6,114 bases of DNA from Chloroflexota bacterium (GTDB lineage Bacteria > Chloroflexota > Limnocylindria > Limnocylindrales > CSP1-4). How positions within the stretch are numbered: the stretch's first letter is position 1; each line of letters starts with the position of its first letter. The stretch covers positions 1-6,114 of the forward strand of contig JACCQX010000082.1 in assembly GCA_013813905.1 (NCBI GenBank), written 5' to 3'. Below, piece by piece: positions 1 through 5,913 of the stretch. The notes beneath the pieces were generated by a model. The model saw nothing but the letters and a program-made list of their open reading frames with translations, made no database searches and was not told where the DNA came from. The position numbers and the translations under genes were made by a program.

Positions 1-219
1 GAGCACGGTCTTCGGGGCTGGAGCGCCGATGGCCGGCGCATCGCTGGCCGGAGCGCCCATAGCCGGCGGCGGCTCTTGCGCCGCCGCGATGGCGATCTCG
101 ATGGCGGCTACCTCCTCCGACGCGTCACGGTAGGCCGCGCTGTCGAGCGGTGCCGCGTCTCGCCGGGCGCGGGCTGCCGCGTGCCGTGACATCAGCACGG
201 CTCGATCTTGATCGATCAT
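1..219 (-). CDS. Hypothetical Ala-rich protein, N-terminal part (runs off left edge)
   Basis: This minus-strand frame stays open for 73 codons from an ATG at 219 to base 1, so only the N-terminus is visible. The start is chosen because GGGAG lies 6 bases upstream of it on the minus strand. A second in-frame ATG at 192 is possible but has no comparable SD site. An in-frame TAG further upstream limits extension. The product begins MIDQDRAVLMSRHAAARARR. Residues ~11-50 are charged and Ala-rich, likely helical, and end in an EEVAAIEIAIAAAQE stretch. After that comes a Pro/Ala linker with a repeated GAPA unit (GAPASDAPAIGAPAP). No signal peptide or membrane segment is seen. The family is not recognised. 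It lies 97 bases downstream of the ABC permease on the same strand and could be co-transcribed. That the frame is coding rests on its length, GC-rich third positions and SD site. Confidence 0.6.
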   Translation of the reverse strand, partial: MIDQDRAVLMSRHAAARARRDAAPLDSAAYRDASEEVAAIEIAIAAAQEPPPAMGAPASDAPAIGAPAPKTVL

Positions 220-316
220 CTCGATCTCCCAGCCGCAGGAGAAGCCGGGCGTCGACCCAGCCGGTCCAGCCAGCGCAGGCTACGACACGCGCTCAGTCGC
301 CGCTCGAGTCGACGGC

Positions 317-1075
317 TCAGCCGCGTGGCGACCAGGAGAAGCTGCGCAGGGCGACGAACAGGCCCGCCAGACCCCACGCCCCGACCACCAGGATGCTGCT
401 CGTGCCCTCCCCTGCGGCCAAGGCTGCCGTGGGGTCGTAGGCCGCCCTCAACGCATCGGTTAGATGGCGCACGGGGAACAGCCCGGCGATCGTGGCCAGC
501 ACTCCCTGATCGAGGGGCACGAGCACGTCGGAGATGAGCAGCAAGGGCAGGATCGTGGCATTGATGAAGGCGGGCGCAGCGCCCGCGTTGGGCACGGCCG
601 CGGTGATGGCCAGGCCCAGCGCACTGAATGACAGCGCGCCCGCGGTCAGGGCGACGAGGAGGAGCGGCAGCCGCTCCAGGGGCACGGTCAGCCCGTGGAC
701 GAGCGCGCCGTAGAGCCCGATGAGAGTCGCCAGCAGAGCCGCCACGAACAGCGGCTGCCCGATCCGCCCAGCCACGTACGCCCAGGTGGGCAGGGGCGTG
801 CCGCGCAGACGCTTGAGAGTGCCGGCCTCGCGCGCCAGCACGACGCCCATGGCCAAGCTCGTGTAGCAGGCCGTGATGAGTCCGAAGGCCATGATGGAGG
901 GCGTGTAGAAGCGAGCCGCCTGACCGCGGCCACCCAGCGGGCCCGCCAGGGCCACGTCGGCGACGAGCAGGAACACGAGCGGGAACACGATGGTGAAGAA
1001 GGCCGCCGTCGGGTTCCGCCAGAAGACACGGTTCTCCAAGCGCGCGCGCCCGGCCGCCAGCCTGAGGCCGCTCAT
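317..1075 (-). CDS. ABC-2 type transporter permease
   Basis: This is the membrane half of an ABC exporter and would form the translocation path in the cytoplasmic membrane. The protein has 252 residues, normal for a stand-alone ABC-2 permease. About six hydrophobic segments are visible at residues ~24-44, 60-80, 105-127, 137-160, 168-190 and 225-244. A cytoplasmic loop at 82-96 (REAGTLKRLRGTPLP) matches the conserved REREGTLKRLR-type loop of the ABC2_membrane family. A late FPVRHLTDALRAAYDP segment (200-215) is also typical. The ATG at 1075 overlaps the ATPase stop codon as ATGA, which argues for translational coupling; no strong SD is visible. Relatives export drugs, antibiotics or polysaccharides (DrrB/NodJ type), but the substrate cannot be read from this sequence. 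Confidence 0.92.
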   Translation of the reverse strand: MSGLRLAAGRARLENRVFWRNPTAAFFTIVFPLVFLLVADVALAGPLGGRGQAARFYTPSIMAFGLITACYTSLAMGVVLAREAGTLKRLRGTPLPTWAYVAGRIGQPLFVAALLATLIGLYGALVHGLTVPLERLPLLLVALTAGALSFSALGLAITAAVPNAGAAPAFINATILPLLLISDVLVPLDQGVLATIAGLFPVRHLTDALRAAYDPTAALAAGEGTSSILVVGAWGLAGLFVALRSFSWSPRG

Positions 1076-1980
1076 TGGCGCGCCGTATCAACCAGCTCGA
1101 GATAGGCCTCCTCGAGGGATCGCGATGTCACGCTTAGTCCCCGGAGCCCTATGTCCTGCTCCAAAGCCCACTCGGTCAACTGGTGGAGCGAGCGGACCGG
1201 TTCCTCGGTGTGGAGCTCGACGAGGCCGTCGCTGCCCACCATCACGCGCGCGTCGAGGAGATCGTGGGGCAACCGGAAGGCGGGGTCACCGAGGCGAAAC
1301 CTGATCACCGTCTTGCTCACCCCTCCCCCGACCACCTCGGCCGGCGTGCCCTCCGCGACCACCACTCCGTCCACCAGGATGGCCAGGCGATCGGCCAGAG
1401 CCCCTGCCTCCTCCATCACGTTGGTCGTCAGCAGGACCGTGGTGCCCTCTGCGGCCAGCTCTCGTATCCAGCGCCAGGCTGCCCGTCTCGCGGCGGGATC
1501 GAAGCCGAGCGTCGGCTCGTCCAGGAACAGCATCTCGGGCGAACCACAGACGGCCAGGGCCAGCTCCAGCCGGCGTCGCTGCCCGGCCGAGAGGCGCCGG
1601 ACGGGGGTGTCGTCCTCACCGGTCAGAGCGACGGCCTGCAGCAGCCCGTCCTGGGAGCGCGGCCGACGGTAGTAGCTGCGCGTGGCAGCCAACACCTCCC
1701 CCACGGTGAGGTACGGCTCGACGCCACCCTCCTGGAGCATGATGCCGACACGTTCCCGCCACGCGCGGTGTCCCCGAGCCGGATCCTCTCCCAGCACCTC
1801 CACCTCGCCGGAGGTCCGTTCGCGATAGCCCTCCAGGATCTCGATGGTCGAGGTCTTGCCCGCCCCGTTGGGGCCCAGCAGGGCGAAGACCGTGCCCGCC
1901 TGCACGACGAGGTCCAGGTTCCGCACGACCTCGCGGCGGCCGTACCGCTTCGTCAAGCCCTGCACCCTTATGGCGGTCAA
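1072..1980 (-). CDS. ABC-2 type exporter ATP-binding protein with an H-loop His-to-Asn change
   Basis: This is the cytoplasmic ATPase driving the adjacent permease, of DrrA/NodI/CcmA type. From a TTG at 1980 it has 302 residues and opens MTAIRVQGLTKRYG, a normal family N-terminus, with AGGG 7 bases upstream. A TTG at 2010 would add ten unlikely residues. Visible motifs are Walker A GPNGAGKTS (36-44), the Q-loop Gln at ~83 in GIMLQEG, a degenerate signature LSAGQ (130-134), Walker B LFLDEPT (151-157) and a D-loop GFDPAARR. The switch region reads LLTTNVMEEA, with Asn at ~187 where most relatives have His. The last ~90 residues form the usual accessory domain of exporter ATPases, ending SLEEAYLELVDTARQ. 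The stop overlaps the permease ATG. Whether the Asn form hydrolyses ATP normally is unknown. Confidence 0.93.
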   Translation of the reverse strand: MTAIRVQGLTKRYGRREVVRNLDLVVQAGTVFALLGPNGAGKTSTIEILEGYRERTSGEVEVLGEDPARGHRAWRERVGIMLQEGGVEPYLTVGEVLAATRSYYRRPRSQDGLLQAVALTGEDDTPVRRLSAGQRRRLELALAVCGSPEMLFLDEPTLGFDPAARRAAWRWIRELAAEGTTVLLTTNVMEEAGALADRLAILVDGVVVAEGTPAEVVGGGVSKTVIRFRLGDPAFRLPHDLLDARVMVGSDGLVELHTEEPVRSLHQLTEWALEQDIGLRGLSVTSRSLEEAYLELVDTARQ

Positions 1981-2052
1981 GGCTGCGCCCTGATCAGGGC
2001 AGAGAACCAACTCGACGGCGCCGACGAGCGTTCGAACGCGATCGGCCCGTCG

Positions 2053-2271
2053 TCAGCCGAGGCGCACGACCCCCCAGATGATCGCGCCCACGAAGGCGAT
2101 GACGAAGATGGCCAGGACCACCAGCGCGATGAGCAGCCACGGTCTGGGAGAGCCCGCCGTGGTGACCGGGTCTTCACTCTCCGGGCGGCCGCTGCCGGGC
2201 AGCGCTGGATCGTCGCTGGGATCGGCGCGCTGGGACTCGGGCAGGTCAGGCGTGGGCGGCTGGTGTGCCAT
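2053..2271 (-). CDS. Small single-pass membrane protein upstream of the ABC genes
   Basis: This 72-residue protein has a Pro- and acid-rich, probably disordered N-terminus (1-43, starting MAHQPPTPDLPES), one strong transmembrane helix at ~45-69 (WLLIALVVLAIFVIAFVGAI) and almost no C-terminal tail. No lipobox Cys is present. The ATG at 2271 is chosen because it gives a normal-looking N-terminus, but its SD is poor. In-frame GTG at 2298 has GAGG 6 bases upstream, and TTGs at 2310 and 2319 are also possible, so the true start may be up to 16 codons earlier. The gene ends 72 bases before the ATPase start on the same strand and likely begins the ABC operon. An accessory role in the exporter is a guess from position, because single-helix proteins of this kind are common and rarely characterised. 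The family is not recognised. Confidence 0.65.
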   Translation of the reverse strand: MAHQPPTPDLPESQRADPSDDPALPGSGRPESEDPVTTAGSPRPWLLIALVVLAIFVIAFVGAIIWGVVRLG

Positions 2272-2390
2272 GGCCCCAGTCTGCGCCACCCGCGCCACTT
2301 CGGACCTCAACGGCGGCAAAGCGCGCCTTGCAGCCAGCCATCAGGTGCGTCATCGCTATCGTCGGCCTATCGGAATCGACGCTGGAGGGT

Positions 2391-2396
2391 TACAAT
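2391..2396 (+). promoter_or_regulatory. Probable -10 element for the cold-shock gene
   Basis: TACAAT matches five of six bases of the TATAAT consensus and stands out in this GC-rich region. No convincing -35 box lies 16-18 bases upstream (the bases there read like TATCGG), so the call rests on the -10 and on position. It predicts a transcript start near 2402-2403 and a 5' leader of about 95 bases before the cold-shock ATG, consistent with the long leaders of many cold-shock mRNAs. The divergent ABC operon must start transcription from the same 2272-2400 interval, but I could not identify a convincing minus-strand promoter there. Confidence 0.5.
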
Positions 2397-2403
2397 GTCC
2401 GTT

Positions 2404-2490
2404 CCCTCGGATGTCGAGGGCTCCCCGCTTGGTCGCTGGTTCTTCTCGAGCCGACCGTGCGTCGATCGAGCTGTTCGAGAAGAAACGAGG
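2404..2490 (+). promoter_or_regulatory. Structured 5' leader of the cold-shock mRNA
   Basis: Two perfect stems can form. The first is CCCTCG (2404-2409) with CGAGGG (2415-2420) around a 5-base loop, at the predicted 5' end. The second is TTCTTCTCGA (2440-2449) with TCGAGAAGAA (2475-2484), ten Watson-Crick pairs with no mismatch and a 25-base loop that can hold a small inner CGAC/GTCG pairing. The second stem ends two bases before the SD GAGG (2487-2490). CCTCG (2405-2409) is also complementary to CGAGG covering the SD (2486-2490), so the first stem and SD pairing are mutually exclusive. Pairings are read directly from sequence; a regulatory role, such as temperature-dependent translation, is inferred from known cold-shock leaders. 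Confidence 0.5.
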
Positions 2491-2497
2491 CAGATCA

Positions 2498-2701
2498 ATG
2501 GCTAACGGCACCGTAAAGAAGCTCGTCTCCGACCGTGGATTCGGCTTCATCACCGCCGAGGACGGCAAGGATTACTTCTTCCATCGTGATGGGCTTGACA
2601 GTTCCATCGACTTCGATCGGCTCGTCGGTGGCGAGAAGGTCGCCTTCGAGATCGAGTCCAGTCCTCGCGGCCCCCGCGCCGTCAAGGTGCAGTCCGCCTA
2701 G
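2498..2701 (+). CDS. Cold-shock domain protein (CspA family)
   Basis: This 67-residue single cold-shock domain binds single-stranded RNA/DNA and in its family acts as an RNA chaperone or antiterminator in the cytoplasm. Length is normal for CspA-type proteins. RNP1 is RGFGFI (13-18) and RNP2 is DYFFH (25-29). The N-terminal strand reads GTVKKLVSDRGFGF instead of the usual GTVKWFNxxKGFGF, so the exposed Trp is Leu here; this variant also seems to occur in other high-GC phyla. The C-terminus SSPRGPRAVKVQSA is the normal last strand. GAGG (2487-2490) lies 7 bases before the ATG, which rules out the longer in-frame start at 2078. It precedes the small zinc-type gene by 36 bases and probably shares its promoter and terminator. 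Confidence 0.95.
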   Translation: MANGTVKKLVSDRGFGFITAEDGKDYFFHRDGLDSSIDFDRLVGGEKVAFEIESSPRGPRAVKVQSA

Positions 2702-2737
2702 GCATCCGCAGTCGCTGTCATCGGAAACGGAGGTTAG

Positions 2738-2920
2738 ATGTCTCATCCCATCAGGCCACCCGCGCCCGACCAGCCACTCAAGCATGTCATCGCGGAATAC
2801 AAGCACCGCGCCCAGACCGTGACCTGCGTGTGCGGCTGGCACGGGAGCACGGCCACGAACGACAACCGCACCTCTGAATGGAGCGGCCACGTGGCGGCGA
2901 ACAGGGGCAAGCGTCCCTAG
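2738..2920 (+). CDS. Small putative zinc-binding protein (CxC...H)
   Basis: This 60-residue soluble protein is preceded by GGAGG four bases before its ATG (slightly short spacing, but strong). The N-terminal ~25 residues are Pro/His-rich. The core TVTCVCGWHGST holds Cys30 and Cys32, followed by His35, and a later SEWSGHVAANRGKRP places His51 near the end. The CxCGWxG...W..H pattern looks like a half zinc ribbon or treble-clef knuckle, and Cys30, Cys32, His51 and perhaps His35 could bind zinc. No known family is recognised with certainty. It follows the cold-shock gene by 36 bases and is the last gene before a strong terminator, so the two are very likely co-transcribed. A nucleic-acid-related role is a guess from that pairing and from the basic tail. 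Confidence 0.8.
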   Translation: MSHPIRPPAPDQPLKHVIAEYKHRAQTVTCVCGWHGSTATNDNRTSEWSGHVAANRGKRP

Positions 2921-2947
2921 ACGCTCTCCCGTCCTCTCGTACCTGAT

Positions 2948-2976
2948 GCCCCGGCCGACTGGCCGGGGCTTCTTCT
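2948..2976 (+). terminator. Intrinsic terminator of the cold-shock operon
   Basis: GCCCCGGCC (2948-2956) and GGCCGGGGC (2961-2969) form a perfect nine-pair stem with a GACT loop, followed by TTCTTCT on the plus strand. It sits 27 bases after the stop of the small zinc-type gene. The minus strand lacks a matching T-tract after the stem, so it should act mainly on plus-strand transcripts, although it also lies just beyond the stop codon of the DoxX-like gene. Confidence 0.9.
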
Positions 2977-3373
2977 ATGTCCGCGTCGGGCGGTCCGCGA
3001 CGGCGGCCCAGATGAGCGGCAGCTGCAAGGGCACACGGAGCCACGCCCCGACCACCAGCCACGGTGGTGCCTGAGGGTCGGCCGCGGTGGCCAGCGCGAA
3101 GTGGATGTTGCCCGGAAGGATCGCCAGGAGCAGCGCCACGCTGGCGGGGCTGGCCCACCTGGTATTGGCGATGAGTCCGGCCGCGCACGCCAGCTCGGCG
3201 GCACCAGAGATGAGGATAAGCGCGTGGTGTGCCGGCAGGATGTCCGGCATCAGAGGCAGATAGAGCTCCGGCCGCACCAGATGCAGCGTGCCACTGGCGG
3301 CGAAGATGGCGGCCAGACCAAGACGCGCCCAGCGGCGAACAGGGATGGCGCCGCGAAAGCGCTGGAGGGCCAC
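2975..3373 (-). CDS. DoxX-like four-helix membrane protein
   Basis: This 132-residue membrane protein has four predicted helices at ~15-32, 49-68, 75-96 and 104-124. Conserved-looking features are SGTLHL after helix 1, the Pro-rich PELYLPLMPDILPAH loop, SGAAELACAAGL in helix 2 and PGNIHFAL in helix 3. This matches the layout of DoxX-like small membrane proteins (COG4270-type), whose roles are mostly unknown; some members are linked to quinone or redox functions. GTG at 3373 is the only standard start that keeps helix 1, and no clear SD precedes it. It begins 26 bases after the helicase stop on the same strand, so it may depend on helicase transcription or coupling. The gene ends inside the T-tail of the opposing terminator, leaving essentially no spacer between the convergent units. 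Confidence 0.8.
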   Translation of the reverse strand: MALQRFRGAIPVRRWARLGLAAIFAASGTLHLVRPELYLPLMPDILPAHHALILISGAAELACAAGLIANTRWASPASVALLLAILPGNIHFALATAADPQAPPWLVVGAWLRVPLQLPLIWAAVADRPTRT

Positions 3374-3399
3374 CGAGACGATGCCGTCGGGCGGGCCGG

Positions 3400-4917
3400 T
3401 CAGCGACCCTGGCGTGCCAGGCGCTCTCCGGGCAGCGCGACTCGCTGAGAGCCGATGCCCGTGCCCGACGGTCCACTACGCTGTGGCGCGCCGTTCCCAC
3501 CGCGGCTTCCCAAGGGAGCGCCCCCGCGAGAGGGAGACGCGCCGCGAGTCGCCGGGGTCCCGCCCCGACCGGCGGGGCGTTGGCCGTGCACGGGCCGCTG
3601 GCCCCCGCTGGCAGCATGGCCGCCGGTAGAACGTCCGCCGCCAGAGCGCTGGCCGCCCATCGCTCGCTGGCCGCCCATGGCCGGCTGGCCCATCCCGCTA
3701 CGGAACCGGATGGGCTCCGCGCGGATGCTGCGGTCGGGCTCGAAGCCACCGATCGTCTCCGCGGCGATGCCCCGCCCGAGCAGCTTCTGGATGCCCTGGA
3801 GGAGCGGCGCCTCATCGATGCAGACGAGCGACACCGCATCGCCGTCGATGCCTGCGCGACCGGTCCGCCCGATGCGGTGGATGTAGTCCTCCGGCACGGT
3901 CGGCAGCTCATAGTTCACGACGTGGGGCAGGGCTTCGATGTCCAGGCCCCGAGCCGCCACGTCCGTGGCCACCAGGATGGCCACGCGGCCGCTCTTCAGA
4001 TCGGACAGGGCACGCACGCGCTGCGACTGGCTCTTGTTCCCGTGGATCGCCGCGGCGTTGATGCCGTCGCGCTCGAGCTGCTGCGATAGCCGATTGGCGC
4101 CGTGCTTGGTGCGCGTGAAGACGAGCGCCTGGTCGATCCGACCGGAGCGGATCAGGTGGCTCAACAGCTCACGCTTGCGCTCCCGGTCGACCGGATGGAC
4201 CACCTGGCGCACCAGCTCGGCCGTGGTGTTCTTGGGCGTCACCTGCACGAAAGCCGGATCGCGCAGCAGCCCGTCGGCTAGTTGACGGATCTCTGCCGAG
4301 AAGGTCGCCGAGAAGAGCAGGTTCTGACGCTCCACCGGCAGCAAGGCGAGGATCTTGCGGATGTCCCGGATGAAGCCCATATCCAGCATGCGATCCGCTT
4401 CGTCCAGGACCAGGATCTCGACGGTACGCAGGTCGATGGTGCGCTGAGTCACATGGTCCAACAGCCGGCCGGGCGTGGCCACCACCACGGCGGGACCGCT
4501 ACGCAGCGCGCGCGCCTGCGGGTCGAAACCCACGCCGCCGTAGATGGGCACCGATCGCACAGGGCGCTGTGAGCTGTACGTGCGCACGCTCTCCTCGACC
4601 TGGAGACAGAGCTCGCGCGTGGGCGTGAGGATCAGGGTACGGATGGGACCGCGGCCGTTGGGGGCTCCGCGAGCGGCCGTCGCGGCTCCCCGGCCGGGCG
4701 AGGCGGAACCGCGGATCGGCGTGGTCGCCAGGCGTTGGAGCAGGGGCAGCACGAACGCGGCGGTCTTGCCGGTGCCGGTCTGCGCGCCGGCCAGCAGGTC
4801 CCGGCCGGCAAGCACGATGGGGATGGCTTCGGCCTGGACCGGCGTGGGTTCTGTGTAGCCCTGGGCCGCGACGGCACGAAGGAGGTCGGGCGAAAGCCCG
4901 AGACGATCGAAGGACAT
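3400..4917 (-). CDS. DEAD-box ATP-dependent RNA helicase (RhlE/DeaD-like)
   Basis: This 505-residue cytoplasmic helicase would unwind short RNA duplexes in ribosome assembly, mRNA decay or cold adaptation. All core motifs are present: Q-motif with Gln28 (GYTEPTPVQ), I AQTGTGKT (45-52), Ia PTRELCLQ (99-106), Ib TPGR (148-151), II DEAD (172-175), III SAT (203-205), IV VFTRTK (266-271), [13 protein letters not shown] (317-328) and [12 protein letters not shown] (347-356). A Gly/Ala/Arg-rich insertion (~67-92) lies between motifs I and Ia. The last ~100 residues are a disordered Gly/Arg/Gln/Ser tail with MGGQR repeats, in the style of RhlE tails, with no DbpA-type RNA-binding domain visible. The start at 4917 is set by AGGAG (4927-4931) nine bases upstream and by the normal [14 protein letters not shown]-terminus; longer frames to 5283 run antisense through the peptidase gene. 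Confidence 0.95.
   Translation of the reverse strand: MSFDRLGLSPDLLRAVAAQGYTEPTPVQAEAIPIVLAGRDLLAGAQTGTGKTAAFVLPLLQRLATTPIRGSASPGRGAATAARGAPNGRGPIRTLILTPTRELCLQVEESVRTYSSQRPVRSVPIYGGVGFDPQARALRSGPAVVVATPGRLLDHVTQRTIDLRTVEILVLDEADRMLDMGFIRDIRKILALLPVERQNLLFSATFSAEIRQLADGLLRDPAFVQVTPKNTTAELVRQVVHPVDRERKRELLSHLIRSGRIDQALVFTRTKHGANRLSQQLERDGINAAAIHGNKSQSQRVRALSDLKSGRVAILVATDVAARGLDIEALPHVVNYELPTVPEDYIHRIGRTGRAGIDGDAVSLVCIDEAPLLQGIQKLLGRGIAAETIGGFEPDRSIRAEPIRFRSGMGQPAMGGQRAMGGQRSGGGRSTGGHAASGGQRPVHGQRPAGRGGTPATRGASPSRGGAPLGSRGGNGAPQRSGPSGTGIGSQRVALPGERLARQGR
3647..3693 (-). repeat. Short tandem repeat encoding GGQR(A/S)M units in the helicase tail
   Basis: A 14-base unit CGCTGGCCGCCCAT (plus-strand reading) occurs at 3647-3660 and again at 3665-3678, a period of 18 bases, followed by a third degenerate copy ending near 3693. 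On the coding strand this gives the repeated [15 protein letters not shown] segment around residues 410-424. Copy number may vary between strains by slippage without shifting the frame. Confidence 0.7.
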
Positions 4918-4928
4918 GGGAGAAAGCT

Positions 4929-4968
4929 CCTGACGAGGGCCCTCCCGCCTGAGCGGGGCCCGGTCAGG
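4929..4968 (-). promoter_or_regulatory. G/C-rich hairpin overlapping the helicase SD site
   Basis: On the minus strand CCTGAC (4968-4963) pairs with GTCAGG (4934-4929). Inside it GGGCCC (4961-4956) pairs with GGGCCC (4942-4937), leaving a small CGC-TCAG-GCG tip; an alternative inner stem CCCGC/GCGGG is also possible. The 3' arm contains the AGG of the SD AGGAG (4931-4927), so folding would partly hide the ribosome site of the DEAD-box gene. A CTTTCT run follows, so it could alternatively act as a weak attenuator. Confidence 0.5.
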
Positions 4969-5043
4969 GCGTGGTGTGGATCGGGGTCGGACGGCATTGA
5001 CCGGGGCGCTGACCGGAGCGCCCATCGAGCACGAAGAGTCCCG

Positions 5044-5049
5044 AGCATA
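5044..5049 (-). promoter_or_regulatory. Possible -10 element for the helicase gene
   Basis: The minus strand reads TATGCT here, four of six bases matching TATAAT, in an otherwise GC-rich stretch. No good -35 box is visible at the correct spacing. If used, it gives a leader of about 120 bases that contains the SD-overlapping hairpin. The promoter lies back-to-back with that of the peptidase gene, within about 65 bases. Confidence 0.3.
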
Positions 5050-5080
5050 GCCGAGTTGCCCGATGAACGTCCCAAAGTCA

Positions 5081-5117
5081 TTGACCGGCGCCCATGAGGA
5101 TGGCCATACTGCGGCGA
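5081..5117 (+). promoter_or_regulatory. Promoter for the M23 peptidase, probably giving a leaderless mRNA
   Basis: TTGACC (5081-5086) is a five-of-six match to the -35 consensus. CATACT (5105-5110) matches TATAAT in four positions, including the conserved second A and final T. The spacer is 18 bases. The start expected six to seven bases after the -10 falls on the A of the peptidase ATG (5117). No SD lies at a useful distance from that ATG, which fits leaderless translation. Confidence 0.65.
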
Positions 5118-5890
5118 TGAAGAGATCCTGGCTGCTCGCGTCCATCGTGGCGACCATCAGCCTGACGCTCGCGCCGGCCGGCGCGACGTTCGGTGGCTCG
5201 GGGTCGAATCCGCGTTTCCTCACCCTGCCCTTCCCCGAAACGGAGGACATGCGCATCCAGGATGGCTGGTGGCGCGGCGACATGGACCTCCACCGGGGCC
5301 TCGACTACATCAGGGGACGCGTCGACCGCCCCGCGACCTGGCAGAGCTTCCCCGTGATCGCGGCCGCTTCGGGCAAGGTCTGCGCCGGATCGGGCAGTGC
5401 GGACAGGACCTGCATCCAGGGCGTCGGGAAGCACGTGATGATCAGGCACCGGAAGGACGGACGCACGTACTACACGTACTACGGGCACTTGCGCAAGATC
5501 GCGCCGGGGATCCCCGTCGGCACGGATGCGTACGAGACCAAGGTCAAGCGCGGTCAGATCATCGGCTGGGCAGGCAAGACAGGCAACCCAGGCACGGCGA
5601 CCCACCTGCATTTCGAGATACTGACCGGCCCAGGTCAGTGGCTCGACCCCTATGACATCTATGGCTACCGGGACGCTTACCCGGCTCCGGCCAATCCGCG
5701 GGACCGGGCATGCGGACCAGACCACTTCTGGCGCGAGTGTCCGCCCGCCCCGTACGTACCGGTAGAGGACGAGCCGCCGCCGGAAGGAGACGGTCCGTCG
5801 CGGGTGGGGAATGCCTCGGAACTCGCGATCCGCCCCGCCGCGGCAGCTCGACTCGCCATGGGCCGACGGCGGACCCCGCGACGGGCCTGA
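5117..5890 (+). CDS. Secreted M23 family (LytM-type) metallopeptidase
   Basis: This 257-residue zinc endopeptidase of the LytM/lysostaphin fold probably cuts peptidoglycan cross-bridges outside the membrane or is an adaptor for such cleavage. Residues 1-~23 look like a Sec signal peptide ([23 protein letters not shown]). The catalytic set is complete: HRGLD gives His59 and Asp63, YYGHL gives His124, and THLHFE gives His163 and His165, with the ligands expected to be His59, Asp63 and His165. [16 protein letters not shown] block precedes the end of the domain. Two Cys pairs, 89/99 and 199/208, could form disulfides, fitting export. The tail from ~210 is Pro/Glu-rich, then Ala/Arg-rich. The ATG at 5117 is preferred over the one at 5063 because it gives the signal peptide and matches the promoter. 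Confidence 0.92.
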   Translation: MKRSWLLASIVATISLTLAPAGATFGGSGSNPRFLTLPFPETEDMRIQDGWWRGDMDLHRGLDYIRGRVDRPATWQSFPVIAAASGKVCAGSGSADRTCIQGVGKHVMIRHRKDGRTYYTYYGHLRKIAPGIPVGTDAYETKVKRGQIIGWAGKTGNPGTATHLHFEILTGPGQWLDPYDIYGYRDAYPAPANPRDRACGPDHFWRECPPAPYVPVEDEPPPEGDGPSRVGNASELAIRPAAAARLAMGRRRTPRRA

Positions 5891-5913
5891 CACCGGGAGC
5901 ACGGAGGTTCGAG

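Noticed and set aside
250..314. CGTCGAC/GTCGACG inverted repeat downstream of the permease
   Set aside because: Only seven pairs with a loop of about 50 bases and no T-tract, so it is not a convincing terminator or operator.
216..1091. 291-codon minus-strand frame overlapping the permease
   Set aside because: It is the out-of-frame shadow of the permease, with an implausible Arg/Gly/Ala composition and no domain motifs.
2318..2400. Minus-strand promoter for the ABC operon (TTGTAA with GATAGG-like box)
   Set aside because: The -10 match is only three of six, too weak to annotate.
2078..2497. N-terminal extension of the cold-shock protein
   Set aside because: The extension covers the promoter and leader and the antisense of the small membrane protein; the SD at 2487-2490 and family length set the start at 2498.
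1183..2505. 440-codon plus-strand frame opposite the ABC ATPase
   Set aside because: Low-complexity His/Gln/Arg/Asp composition typical of antisense reading of a GC-rich gene; the ATPase motifs lie on the other strand.
4918..5283. 122-codon N-terminal extension of the helicase
   Set aside because: It runs antisense through the peptidase gene and its promoter. AGGAG before 4917 and the family N-terminus decide the start.
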